From Chryseobacterium tructae (GTDB lineage: Bacteria > Bacteroidota > Bacteroidia > Flavobacteriales > Weeksellaceae): a stretch of DNA of 64,000 nucleotides. How positions within the stretch are numbered: the stretch's first letter is position 1; every line of letters begins with the position of its first letter. The position numbers were made by a program, and so were the translations under genes. The notes beneath the pieces were generated by a model that searched no databases, had not been told where the DNA came from, and was given only the letters and a program-made list of their open reading frames with translations. The stretch is from assembly GCF_030409875.1 (NCBI RefSeq), contig NZ_JAUFQR010000001.1:1488001-1552000 (forward strand). Direction: 5' to 3'. Positions 52,370-61,176 of the stretch are shown here, one piece after another.

Positions 52370-53886
52370 CCGATAATATAATTTTTATGTTTAATAGTTT
52401 TGATTTCAATGTTGTTGATCCACAAGTGATCATCTTTTATAAGTTCGACTTCGAAGGCTTTTGGATTTCCTTTCAGTCCGGTTCCTAAGAATTTTCCGTA
52501 GGCTTCTTTCGCTACCCAGAAACGGGTCGTCCACTCTGCCTGATCTCTGCCTTTTAATAAGGCTAACTCACTGTCTGTAAATACCAGATCATAAAATCCT
52601 TCGCTGCGTTCTTCCATGAGTTCCATATCGATTCCTACAGATTTTCCGTATCTCGCAATACCCACGGCTTCTTTTCCTTTGTGAGCCAATGAGATATGGA
52701 TGTTTTCTGTAAAATCACTGATGAGGTAAGGTTTCCCCACTTCATCGGAACGGATCTCGAAAGTAATCGGGAAGCATGCGTGATTTTTTTCCTGACGAAG
52801 AAGGTTTCTAACGGCATCTTTTACAGCAACACGGCTTACCATCCAATTTTTCTTTTTGTTGGGTAATAATTGCAGATGATGCTGTTTTTCCGTCTGGTTG
52901 AAATATCTTTTCAGGATAAAATCCCATGAAGCGACCCTGGTATACGCTTGATGGAAGAAGAATACTTCCGGAGCGATCTCTTCAGAAAGACGGTTATGCA
53001 ATGGCGACATGGAAACATTCCATAAAGCGGCATCAATTTCCAGTCTTCTGTTCTGCCATCCGGTGATCGCACACCATACTTTTCCGTCTCTTTTCAGGAT
53101 AATATCTGCAATGGCAAATTCATCATTAAGCTCGGTCAACATACAGGTGCATTCAAAAATACCTTCCTGATCGTGCATATCACCAAAGAATTCAATATCT
53201 CTGATCTTCACTGGGAAGGCGATACGGTCTTTCACCAAGGTAAGCTGTAACCAAAGCCCGAATAACTGTCCGGCATTGTCTAATAGAGACCCTTTTCCAC
53301 CATTTCCTTTAATTTTTCCTACAATTCCTTTGTTTCCAACGGCTGATACTTCGGTAATTCCCTGGTATTTATCGCCATGAAACATGTGGGCATCATAGAT
53401 TTCTTCAGGCGTTCTTTCAATCGGTAAAAGATCACCAACAGAAAGGTTGAACGTTGGAGTAGGGACAGGTGAGGATTTTAAGATGACTTCTGCATTGGCG
53501 AAGTTTTCAATATCCAGATACGCATGGTTTTCACCACGCCATTGTCCTTTTACGGTTTTCTCAAAAGGTTGGGCAACGTTCATCCATTGGAATACACTTA
53601 CGTTCATGATTTTATGAACCTGTGTTCCCTGGATTTCCGCTTCTGCAATTTCTGCAAGCTGCTCAAAGATCATGGTCATCGGGATTACCGGTTCCATATC
53701 TGCTACATGAGCCCATCCTTTGGGCTGTCTCAATAAGCTGTGGTCAATCAGATAAGGATGACTTTCAAGCGTCACATACAGATCTTTCGAGAAAGTTGTA
53801 CTTCTTGGTGCTTTGGGAGCTACTTGTTGTGCTAAAGGAGCTGGACGTGGAATGGTGATTTCCGGTCGGTTCTGGAATAAAGTCAA
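52357..53886 (-). CDS. PKS dehydratase fused to 4'-phosphopantetheinyl transferase
   Basis: The 509-aa protein has two parts. Residues about 25-300 are a double-hotdog PKS dehydratase, with ESHPYLIDHSLL (catalytic His) and GSLLDNAGQLFGLWLQL (catalytic Asp). Residues about 340-509 are a Sfp-type phosphopantetheinyl transferase with GIDMELMEER (Mg2+ binding) and RFWVAKEAYGKFLG (catalytic KEA). The transferase would load the coenzyme A arm on the carrier proteins of this cluster. The fusion is unusual. It overlaps the upstream KS-AT gene by four bases and the ACP gene by 13, in one transcript. Confidence 0.88.
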   Translation of the reverse strand: MTLFQNRPEITIPRPAPLAQQVAPKAPRSTTFSKDLYVTLESHPYLIDHSLLRQPKGWAHVADMEPVIPMTMIFEQLAEIAEAEIQGTQVHKIMNVSVFQWMNVAQPFEKTVKGQWRGENHAYLDIENFANAEVILKSSPVPTPTFNLSVGDLLPIERTPEEIYDAHMFHGDKYQGITEVSAVGNKGIVGKIKGNGGKGSLLDNAGQLFGLWLQLTLVKDRIAFPVKIRDIEFFGDMHDQEGIFECTCMLTELNDEFAIADIILKRDGKVWCAITGWQNRRLEIDAALWNVSMSPLHNRLSEEIAPEVFFFHQAYTRVASWDFILKRYFNQTEKQHHLQLLPNKKKNWMVSRVAVKDAVRNLLRQEKNHACFPITFEIRSDEVGKPYLISDFTENIHISLAHKGKEAVGIARYGKSVGIDMELMEERSEGFYDLVFTDSELALLKGRDQAEWTTRFWVAKEAYGKFLGTGLKGNPKAFEVELIKDDHLWINNIEIKTIKHKNYIIGWTL

Positions 53887-55394
53887 ACTTCTTCCTGCAT
53901 ACGGATCATATCCGTAACGTTGTCCTGGAATGCCTGTACCAGCGGATGACCACTTTTAGCCGTCATAGCTGAAGCAGAAGCAGTATATTGTTTTGGTCTA
54001 TCAAAGGCTTGAGCTAATGCTTTTACTTCTTTAAAATTTCTGATAATAGGGGAACCTAATTCCAGCTTTATTCCTTTACCTGATGATTTTTTTGAATGCT
54101 GCTGAAGCTCTAAAAAGTCAAGAGCAACAGTTTTACCTTCTACAAACAATGAAGCAACAACACGCTGTAACTGCGCTAATGCAGAACGTGCAGGAACACT
54201 GGAAGCAATCGTGCTGAATGCTTTTCCTTTCAAAGTATCATCAATAAATCCAATCAGTCCGCCGGTACCCACCTGAATGAATACTCTTACGCCTTCTTCG
54301 TATAATTTATCTGTCAGTTCACGGAAGCGAACAGGTTCTACCAAATGCTCAGCACTCAGTTTTCTGATCGCTGCCTGATCTGCAGGATAAGGTTCTAAAG
54401 TCGTCGCAGACCATAACGGAATCTTTGTTTTCTGGAACTGTGCTTTTTCCATTCCGGCAAGGATCACATCCAGTTTATCAGCGATAAAAGGAGAGTGGAA
54501 CCCAGACTGGAAAGGCAGTACCTGATGGAAGATCTGTTTTGATTTTAATAACGGAACCAATTCATCCAATGCGGCATTGCTACCACAAAGAATCACCTGA
54601 TTAGGGCAGTTGTCGTTAGAAATATACAGGTCTGAAATTTCAGAAATAAAAGGCTGTACGACATCAATTCCTGCTCCGATGGCAATGAATTTAGAATCTT
54701 TTAATTCAAAAGTTTCAGGATTCAATACATCGATTAAGGCTTTAACAGAGTTTGCTTCTGCCAGTTCTGATGAATATCCTGCCAGCCATTCTCCTAAACT
54801 GTGTCCTGCATTCATGTCCGGGATAATTCCCAGTTTTTTCAATGAATTATCAAGGATACTGCAATTGTTGAAGATATTTAAAGCATCGGTTAAAAGGCCT
54901 TCACCTTCTGTTTCTATAGGGGCTGTTAATCCGAAATAACGGCTTACACTTTCCACCTCACCTTTTGCCAGTCCATCCAATCCAGGGAATACAAAGGCTA
55001 CTTTGCCGCCATCTTTTAATAATGGAGTAGAAGTATACCAGATGTCCTGTTTGTTTTTCCAGATCAGGTTTTTAGAAACAATTTTAAGGGCTTTTTCTAC
55101 TCTTGCAGGGGTTGGATCGAATATGGCTACTCTGAAATCTCCTTCACCTGTAGTGGTCTCGTTATTTTTTAATGCAGAAACTAATTCTGCATGGGTAGGT
55201 CTTGCCAATAGCAATACGGTGTCTTTTTTCGGCATATCATAGCCTTCAAGAACAACATGTGCATTGATTCCTCCAAATCCGAAAGCGTTGACTGCCGCTA
55301 CTTTTGGCAGTCCGGTTTTTGACCAGTTTTTAGCTTCCTGTACCGGTTCAAATCTTGTATTCTGCATCTCTGCAGTGGGATTTTCACAGTACAA
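53883..55394 (-). CDS. KS C-terminus and AT segment
   Basis: This 503-aa frame holds the end of the ketosynthase (VNAFGFGGINAHVVLEG) and a complete acyltransferase. The AT has FVFPGLDGLAKGE, the nucleophile AGHSLGEWLAG and QSGFHSPF, with the catalytic His. It lacks the GQGSQ start of usual ATs, as its N-terminal motif is FPGLDG. The segment ends with no ACP, so the KS-AT protein must work with the ACPs of the first PKS or the free ACP. Confidence 0.8.
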   Translation of the reverse strand: MYCENPTAEMQNTRFEPVQEAKNWSKTGLPKVAAVNAFGFGGINAHVVLEGYDMPKKDTVLLLARPTHAELVSALKNNETTTGEGDFRVAIFDPTPARVEKALKIVSKNLIWKNKQDIWYTSTPLLKDGGKVAFVFPGLDGLAKGEVESVSRYFGLTAPIETEGEGLLTDALNIFNNCSILDNSLKKLGIIPDMNAGHSLGEWLAGYSSELAEANSVKALIDVLNPETFELKDSKFIAIGAGIDVVQPFISEISDLYISNDNCPNQVILCGSNAALDELVPLLKSKQIFHQVLPFQSGFHSPFIADKLDVILAGMEKAQFQKTKIPLWSATTLEPYPADQAAIRKLSAEHLVEPVRFRELTDKLYEEGVRVFIQVGTGGLIGFIDDTLKGKAFSTIASSVPARSALAQLQRVVASLFVEGKTVALDFLELQQHSKKSSGKGIKLELGSPIIRNFKEVKALAQAFDRPKQYTASASAMTAKSGHPLVQAFQDNVTDMIRMQEEV

Positions 55395-55930
55395 TGTTGG
55401 TGGTAAAGTGTCATGGTGTAATGCAAGACAGGTTTAATCAGTCCCGCGATTCCTGCAGCTGGCATGGCATGGCCAATATTGGATTTTACTGATCCGATTC
55501 CTGCTACCGGAGCCGCTTCTTCTTTTCCAAAGAACTGTGCCAAGGTCTGAAGTTCTGTTTTATCTCCAAGCGGGGTTCCAGTACCATGGGCTTCCAGGTA
55601 ACCTACTTTATTTTTATCCAGATCAGCATTGATCCAGGCTTGTTCTAAAGCTTTTAACTGTCCTTTTACGGATGGGCTCATCACACTGGTTCCATTACCA
55701 TCACTGCTGACTCCCACCCCTTTGATCACTGCATAGATTTTGTCCTGATCGCGAACAGCGTCTTCCAATCGTTTTAAAACGACGAAACCACAACCTTCAC
55801 CAATCAATAATCCATCAGCATCCATACTGAAAGGCTTGATCTGCTGTTGACGGGACATCGCTCCCAATTGAGCAAAAATACTCCAGAATGCAGCATTCTG
55901 TCCGGTGTGAACACCTCCGGCGATCATCAT
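55298..55930 (-). CDS. KS central segment
   Basis: This frame holds the middle of the ketosynthase: MIAGGVHTGQNAAFWSIF, FSMDADGLLIGEGCGFVVLK, the first catalytic His in YLEAHGTGTPLGDKTEL and the second in KSNIGHAMPAAGIAGLIK. The last about 35 residues are out of frame after the site at 55405-55407. Confidence 0.75.
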   Translation of the reverse strand: MMIAGGVHTGQNAAFWSIFAQLGAMSRQQQIKPFSMDADGLLIGEGCGFVVLKRLEDAVRDQDKIYAVIKGVGVSSDGNGTSVMSPSVKGQLKALEQAWINADLDKNKVGYLEAHGTGTPLGDKTELQTLAQFFGKEEAAPVAGIGSVKSNIGHAMPAAGIAGLIKPVLHYTMTLYHQHCTVKIPLQRCRIQDLNRYRKLKTGQKPDCQK

Positions 55931-55977
55931 ATCGGAACGACCTCTCTGAAGTTCCTGTACGGCGTGATCTACAGCGA

Positions 55978-56364
55978 TTAAAGCACTGGCACAAGCGGCA
56001 TCAACCGTAAAGCAACGCCTCCAAGGTCAAAACGGTTGGCTACCAATGAAGCCACCAGATTGGGAATCAATCCCATGGCAGTATCGGCAGCGAAACGTCC
56101 TTTTCTTTCCTGGAAAGCATGTTTTACCTTTTCAATATCAGCAGAAGATACCTGAGGGAGCAATTCCTGCAATAAAGAGGAAATCTGTTCTCCGGTTCTT
56201 ACAATTTCAATGGCACGGGTAGCTCCAGGGCCGGTATAGTTTCCTTTCCCGATGATAATTCCTGCTTTTTCAAGGGAAGTATTCTTTTGAAATACTCCGG
56301 CATCTTCCAAAGCTTTCTGAACTAAATCAAGGGTCAGTAAGTGATCAGGTTCTGTTCCTTCCAC
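55978..56364 (-). CDS. KS segment before the active site
   Basis: This frame encodes the KS region EGTEPDHLLTLDLVQKALED to LVANRFDLGGVAL; it leaves the frame just before the active-site DAACASA, which is in the other frame. Confidence 0.7.
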   Translation of the reverse strand: MEGTEPDHLLTLDLVQKALEDAGVFQKNTSLEKAGIIIGKGNYTGPGATRAIEIVRTGEQISSLLQELLPQVSSADIEKVKHAFQERKGRFAADTAMGLIPNLVASLVANRFDLGGVALRLMPLVPVL

Positions 56365-56609
56365 CGCAAGGGGTAAATTCCAAAGCTGGTAGGATCAAAC
56401 TCATAATCAGGAATAAATCCGCCTCGTTGGCAATAGAAACGATCGACAGGATTGGTGGCATCACTAAAGTGTACCGGATCTATCCGATCTGCCGGAGCGG
56501 ATTGGGTAGAGTCTACTTTATTGACAATATTCTGCCAAAAAGTATGGGCATCCTGCGCCCCGGGAAAGACGCAGGATAGTCCAACTACAGCAACATCTGT
56601 TTTTTTCAT
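56334..56609 (-). CDS. KS N-terminal segment
   Basis: This frame has the KS start DVAVVGLSCVFPGAQDAHTF, then FWQNIVNKVDSTQSAPADRI, RGGFIPDYEFDPTSFGI and breaks at 56375-56377. Its ATG follows the previous stop by 19 bp. Confidence 0.7.
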   Translation of the reverse strand: MKKTDVAVVGLSCVFPGAQDAHTFWQNIVNKVDSTQSAPADRIDPVHFSDATNPVDRFYCQRGGFIPDYEFDPTSFGIYPLRWKEQNLITY

Positions 56610-56628
56610 GTATAGTGTTTACAGAGGA

Positions 56629-58896
56629 TTACCAATTATTTCCTGACATGATAAGCACTTGGCTTTCAGTTCCGTATTTTATCTCGTTAAGAAAGATTTC
56701 TTTTCCTTCATCCAATGGGATCATAGAGATTCCTCTACGTTCATATTCAGATTCAAGGGTGGAAGAGACCATTCCGGCACCTTTCCAAGGCCCCCAGTTG
56801 ATGGAGATTACTTTTCCTTTTAATCTTTTATTCAGAGCGTTAGCATAATCATCCAATACACTGTTGGCAGCAGCATAATCTGTCTGTCCCTTGTTTCCAT
56901 ATACCGATGCAATACTTGAGAATAATACCACGAACTGACAGTCTGTACGAAGTTGTTCAGCCAATACACGAAGTGGTTTTACTTTGGTATCAAATACGCG
57001 TCCGAAAGATGAAGTTGTTTTTTGTTTGAATAATTTATCTTCTAAAAGACCTGCTCCATGAATTACTCCGTCTAAACGGTTGTATTTTTCATAAATACCG
57101 CTGATCAGATTGCTTAATCCTTCTTCGTCACAAAGGTCTAATGATTGATAAATAATTGTGTTTCCAAGCGCTTCCATATCACGGATCGTGCGTAATATTT
57201 GATTGTTTTTGAAAACTTTTGTGGTTTCTTTTTCAATCTCAGCTGGAGAAGTAAATTTTCCAGACTTAATTAGAAAGGCTCTGATTTCTTCTTTAGTCTT
57301 CATTCCTTCAAGCTCTTTTGCCGAAGCCTCATTTCTTGGATCTGCTGATCTTCCTACTAAAATGTAAGTACATGGATAAGCCTGAGACATGTGTTTCACC
57401 AATTCTGCAGTGATTCCTTGTGCTCCTCCCAATACCAGTACTACTGATTTTTGATCTAATTGAATGTGTGCTTCACTTAAACTTGTTGACAATGGCGAAG
57501 GGATAATATCTACCTTATGTCTTTTTTCGTTTTTATAAATTACTTCAGCAGGTTTATCATTGGTAAGGATTTCCTTTAAAGTGATTTCAGCGATCTGATC
57601 TACTTCCTGAGGCGTGCTTAGGCTGATTAATCTGCAAGTTGTGTTATCAAATTCTCTCGCTAAACTTTTGAAAAGTCCTGGGTAACCTTGGTGATGACGT
57701 AATACGCTTACATCATTGATTTCCTGAATGTGTGCAGGAATATCAGAAATTAGATAAACCCATTTTGCTTTGTCAAAATCTAGTTTTTTGATCAAATCAA
57801 CATGGTCAATGATGCTTGGTTTATCTGTAGCTGAGAACAGGTCTAGCATGATCAATCCATCAACGTTGGAAAGATCTTTGTCTGCCGCTACCAATTCTAC
57901 GATAGCTCCGTGTTTTTCCAATTCAGCTTTAATGGCTGAGGTTTGTTGGGTATCATCCTGAGTGATGGCGAAACGTTTTCCTTGCAGAATCTCTGTATTT
58001 TGTACTGAAGAAGCATCTGTAGGAGTGATGTCAAAACGAAGACGTGATAATACATTGTTTGTAGCTTCAGAAGTTACTTCTTCTTTTACTTCGTTTTTTA
58101 CTTCATTGGTGTCACCACTCATTTCACTGATCCAGCTTGCCAGTCCACGAAGGGTTTTAATGGCTGCCAGTTTTTCCATTACATCATCAGCCTGTTCAAG
58201 GTTTTCACCAAAACCGATCTTGTTTTTAAGATCTGCGATGATTTCCATACGCTTGATAGAATCGATACTAAGGTCTGCTTCTAAATCTAAGTCTAGACCT
58301 AGCATTTCTTTCGGATACCCTGTTTTTTCACTTACGATATTTAGGATCGCATTTTGAAGATCTTCTAATGATAACGTAGATTTAGCTTGTGAAGTTGAAG
58401 TTGTCTCAGCTGTTTTTTCAGGAGTTGCTGGTGTTGCATCTGCCCCTGAGAATTCAGTAAGCCATGAAACTAATCCGCTTAGGGTTTTGATTCCTGCTAA
58501 CTGTTCCATCACCATATCTTCATTGGTATTACCTTTAGCTAGGGTTCCCAATTCGTTACGAAGTGTTCCGATAATTTCTACTCTTTTGATAGAGTCGATA
58601 CTTAAATCAGCTTCAAGATCCATTTCCATGCCCAGCATTTCTTGTGGATATCCTGTTTTATCACTTACAACTTGTAGCAATAATGCTTTGATATCCCTTG
58701 TTGGAGCAGTTTTTACAGCAACAGCAGAAGTGGCTACTGCAACCGTTCTTTCTTGTTGAACCTGTTGTACAGGAATGGTACGTTCAGGAGCTGAAGTTGG
58801 CATTGGTGTATTGTAAACAGGCATTGGGTTCACCTGAGGATTCTGTCCCATAAAGGAAAGCATCACATCACGTTGTGCCTGTATCATTAATTTCAT
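56629..58896 (-). CDS. Tandem ACP and ketoreductase segment of the PKS
   Basis: This 755-aa frame has two ACPs, both with the phosphopantetheine Ser in ADLSIDSIKR (about residues 95-110 and 205-220), separated by a Thr/Pro-rich linker. A ketoreductase follows: a Rossmann motif VLVLGGAQGITAELV (about 475), then VLFSSIASVYGNKGQTDYAAAN with the catalytic Tyr. Its ATG at 58896 is in the same frame as the upstream segment and lies two codons after a TAA, so it is probably internal to the synthase. Confidence 0.85.
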   Translation of the reverse strand: MKLMIQAQRDVMLSFMGQNPQVNPMPVYNTPMPTSAPERTIPVQQVQQERTVAVATSAVAVKTAPTRDIKALLLQVVSDKTGYPQEMLGMEMDLEADLSIDSIKRVEIIGTLRNELGTLAKGNTNEDMVMEQLAGIKTLSGLVSWLTEFSGADATPATPEKTAETTSTSQAKSTLSLEDLQNAILNIVSEKTGYPKEMLGLDLDLEADLSIDSIKRMEIIADLKNKIGFGENLEQADDVMEKLAAIKTLRGLASWISEMSGDTNEVKNEVKEEVTSEATNNVLSRLRFDITPTDASSVQNTEILQGKRFAITQDDTQQTSAIKAELEKHGAIVELVAADKDLSNVDGLIMLDLFSATDKPSIIDHVDLIKKLDFDKAKWVYLISDIPAHIQEINDVSVLRHHQGYPGLFKSLAREFDNTTCRLISLSTPQEVDQIAEITLKEILTNDKPAEVIYKNEKRHKVDIIPSPLSTSLSEAHIQLDQKSVVLVLGGAQGITAELVKHMSQAYPCTYILVGRSADPRNEASAKELEGMKTKEEIRAFLIKSGKFTSPAEIEKETTKVFKNNQILRTIRDMEALGNTIIYQSLDLCDEEGLSNLISGIYEKYNRLDGVIHGAGLLEDKLFKQKTTSSFGRVFDTKVKPLRVLAEQLRTDCQFVVLFSSIASVYGNKGQTDYAAANSVLDDYANALNKRLKGKVISINWGPWKGAGMVSSTLESEYERRGISMIPLDEGKEIFLNEIKYGTESQVLIMSGNNW

Positions 58897-58902
58897 ACTG
58901 TT

Positions 58903-59895
58903 TTAATATTCCTGCAACATACGTTCTGCCGTAGATAGGGCTTCCGGTGCAGGAGCTTGCGTATTATGAGTTGTAAAATTGTTCATAGGAATAGGGTTTA
59001 TGATAGGGAGTGCACCATTAGCAGGTAATGATCCTGTTGTCGGATGTGCAGCTTGTCCGTTAACGCGCCAGATGGCCGGGCTTTTTTTGTACAATTCAGG
59101 CTGGTTGATATCAACCAGCTGAACGAAACGACCATCGAAAAGTTTCTCAATATTGAAGCTGCGGCCTGTTCCTAAATACTGAGCCAACATGCAAAGTAAA
59201 TGGGTAAACTTGTTACGGCTGCTGTCTTCAACATATAAGGTCAACTGATCTTTTTCAATACATGATTTTGCCAATCCTGTAAGGACTTTTCCAGGCCCTA
59301 CCTCAATGAAGATTCTTGCTCCATCGTTATACATCGCTTGCATCTGTTCCACGAATCTTACTGGTTGTACCAAATGTTCAGTCAATCTTTCTTTGATGTC
59401 TGAAGGATTCGATGGATATATTTCAGCTGTTGTATTGGACCATACAGGAATTTGCATTTCCTCAAAAGAAACGTCTTTTAATACATCAGCATATAAATCT
59501 TTTGATTTTGCCAATAACGGGCTGTGGAATGCGCATGCAACTTCAAGCTTTTTTGCAGAAATACCTTCTTGTTTAAGGACTTCCAATAATGTATTGATTG
59601 CTGATGTACTTCCTGCAATAACGCATTGAGTAGGAGCATTAAAGTTAACAGGATAACATCCTTCCACTTTAGCAATGATAGGTTGTAAACGCTCGTGAGT
59701 AGCACTTGCTGCCAACATTGAGCCTGGATCACCGCCTTCTACTGAATTTAATATCGATTGAGCTCTCTGGATACTTAAATCAACTAATTGATCTTCACCA
59801 AATACTCCAGAGAAACATAGAGCAGGTAATTCGCCATAGCTATGACCTGCCAGCATATCAGGAATAATTCCTAATGATTCTAAGAATTTAGCCAA
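58903..59895 (-). CDS. AT segment of the PKS
   Basis: This 330-aa frame is the acyltransferase: nucleophile AGHSYGELPALCFSG, FNAPTQCVIAG and CAFHSPLLA with the catalytic His, followed by the post-AT linker (SFNIEKLFDGRFVQLVDINQ). It stops at TAA 58903 with no frame change before the next segment. Confidence 0.8.
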   Translation of the reverse strand: MAKFLESLGIIPDMLAGHSYGELPALCFSGVFGEDQLVDLSIQRAQSILNSVEGGDPGSMLAASATHERLQPIIAKVEGCYPVNFNAPTQCVIAGSTSAINTLLEVLKQEGISAKKLEVACAFHSPLLAKSKDLYADVLKDVSFEEMQIPVWSNTTAEIYPSNPSDIKERLTEHLVQPVRFVEQMQAMYNDGARIFIEVGPGKVLTGLAKSCIEKDQLTLYVEDSSRNKFTHLLCMLAQYLGTGRSFNIEKLFDGRFVQLVDINQPELYKKSPAIWRVNGQAAHPTTGSLPANGALPIINPIPMNNFTTHNTQAPAPEALSTAERMLQEY

Positions 59896-59927
59896 CGCGA
59901 GATCAACGATTCCTAAAAGTGGTTGTG

Positions 59928-60491
59928 CTAAACGGGTATCTTTAATGGTTCCTTCTGCTGTTTTAAATCTGCTTCATTGAACGTTGTTGAAGGAAAAACT
60001 ACTTTTTCAAGCTCAGGATAGTTATCAATCACTTTACGCATTGCAGGGAACACTACGAATAGATCACGAGCCATGTTGATTCTCTGACTTCCTTGTCCGG
60101 GGAATGTGAATGCTACTTTTCCTTCTTTTTTACTTACAGTGAAAGTATCTTTAGTTTCTATCCCCAGCAGTACTAACTCAATTTTCATCATCAGGTCAAC
60201 TGCAGTGTCCGCAACAATACTGAACTGAATTGGTTTTTCTGAACCGATGCTTAAACTGTACGCAATATCTTTTAATGGAATCTCATCATTGATTTCCAAT
60301 AATGTTTTGACCTGGCTTGATTGTCCTTTTGCTTCTTCATAAGTATTCCCACGGAATACGAATAATTCTGAAGGCCACGATTGCATCGCAATAGAATCAT
60401 CTTGTTTCGGATGATTAGCAATTACCGTGTGGAAATTGGTTCCTCCAAATCCAAAGCACTGATTCCTGCATAACGGTTTTTTTCCGTCCAT
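59928..60491 (-). CDS. KS end and AT start segment of the PKS
   Basis: It holds FGFGGTNFHTVIAN (KS end) and the AT start KVAFTFPGQGSQRINMARDL. It leaves the frame near 59965 where the sequence should read DFKTAEGTIKDTR. Confidence 0.75.
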   Translation of the reverse strand: MDGKKPLCRNQCFGFGGTNFHTVIANHPKQDDSIAMQSWPSELFVFRGNTYEEAKGQSSQVKTLLEINDEIPLKDIAYSLSIGSEKPIQFSIVADTAVDLMMKIELVLLGIETKDTFTVSKKEGKVAFTFPGQGSQRINMARDLFVVFPAMRKVIDNYPELEKVVFPSTTFNEADLKQQKEPLKIPV

Positions 60492-61105
60492 AATCCCGTT
60501 TCAGCATGAAAAGAGAATGGGCTGGTTGCTGCATTGTAATAAGCATTAGGCTGCTTAAGATGAAGGGTAGGAGGTTTTACACCATGGTAAACTGCTAAAG
60601 AAGCTTTGATTAATCCTGCTAATCCTGCAGCACATTTAGTATGTCCGATCTGTGTCTTCACGGAACCTAAATGCGTTTGTCCCGGTAAAGCCCCTGAACG
60701 GCTGAATAAGTTAGTTAAAGCACTTAATTCTGTTTTATCTCCAACCACAGTTCCTGTACCGTGAGCTTCGACCAATCCTACAGATGCAGCACTGATTCCG
60801 GCTTGGGTATAAGCACGCTCCAGAGCTCTTACTTGCCCTACTTTTCTAGGAGCCGTTAATCCAAGAGCTTTTCCATCGCTGGATCCGCCCACTCCTTTGA
60901 TGACAGAGTAGATACGATCACCATCGTTGATGGCATCTTCATATCGTTTCAAAACAAGGATAGCGATTCCTTCTCCAAGAGCAATTCCATCTGCTTCGCT
61001 ATCGAAAGTAGCGCATCTTCCTTTTCTGGAAAGGGCATGGGTGCTGGAGAACATTAAGTAATCGTTGATCCCGTTATGTAAATCGGCACCGCCGGCAAGA
61101 ACCAT
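60422..61105 (-). CDS. KS central segment of the PKS
   Basis: This frame has MVLAGGADLHNGINDYLMFS, FDSEADGIALGEGIAILVLK, the catalytic His in LVEAHGTGTVVGDKTEL and the second in VKTQIGHTKCAAGLAGLIKA. The catalytic Cys (DAACASS) lies just upstream, in the gap between frames. Confidence 0.8.
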   Translation of the reverse strand: MVLAGGADLHNGINDYLMFSSTHALSRKGRCATFDSEADGIALGEGIAILVLKRYEDAINDGDRIYSVIKGVGGSSDGKALGLTAPRKVGQVRALERAYTQAGISAASVGLVEAHGTGTVVGDKTELSALTNLFSRSGALPGQTHLGSVKTQIGHTKCAAGLAGLIKASLAVYHGVKPPTLHLKQPNAYYNAATSPFSFHAETGLWTEKNRYAGISALDLEEPISTR

Positions 61106-61176
61106 ATCGGATTTGCCTAGTACAAGTTCCTGGCAAGCTAAATCGATAGCGGCTAACGAAGAAGCACATGCTGCAT

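Larger units (their letters stand above)
53883..56609 (-). pseudogene. KS-AT polyketide synthase protein, with three frameshifts
   Basis: Restoring one base at each of 56375-56377, 56009-56011 and 55405-55407 gives one 909-aa protein with a ketosynthase and an acyltransferase domain. The visible frames (56334-56609, 55978-56364, 55298-55930, 53883-55394) follow each other without gaps in domain content, and every restored junction gives a canonical sequence: FGILPLAVEGTEPDHLL, then GGVAFTVDAACASALIAVDH, then VLHYTMTLLPPTLYCENPTA. As written the protein cannot be made. It lies 19 bp downstream of the first PKS gene and overlaps the dehydratase fusion. Confidence 0.85.
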
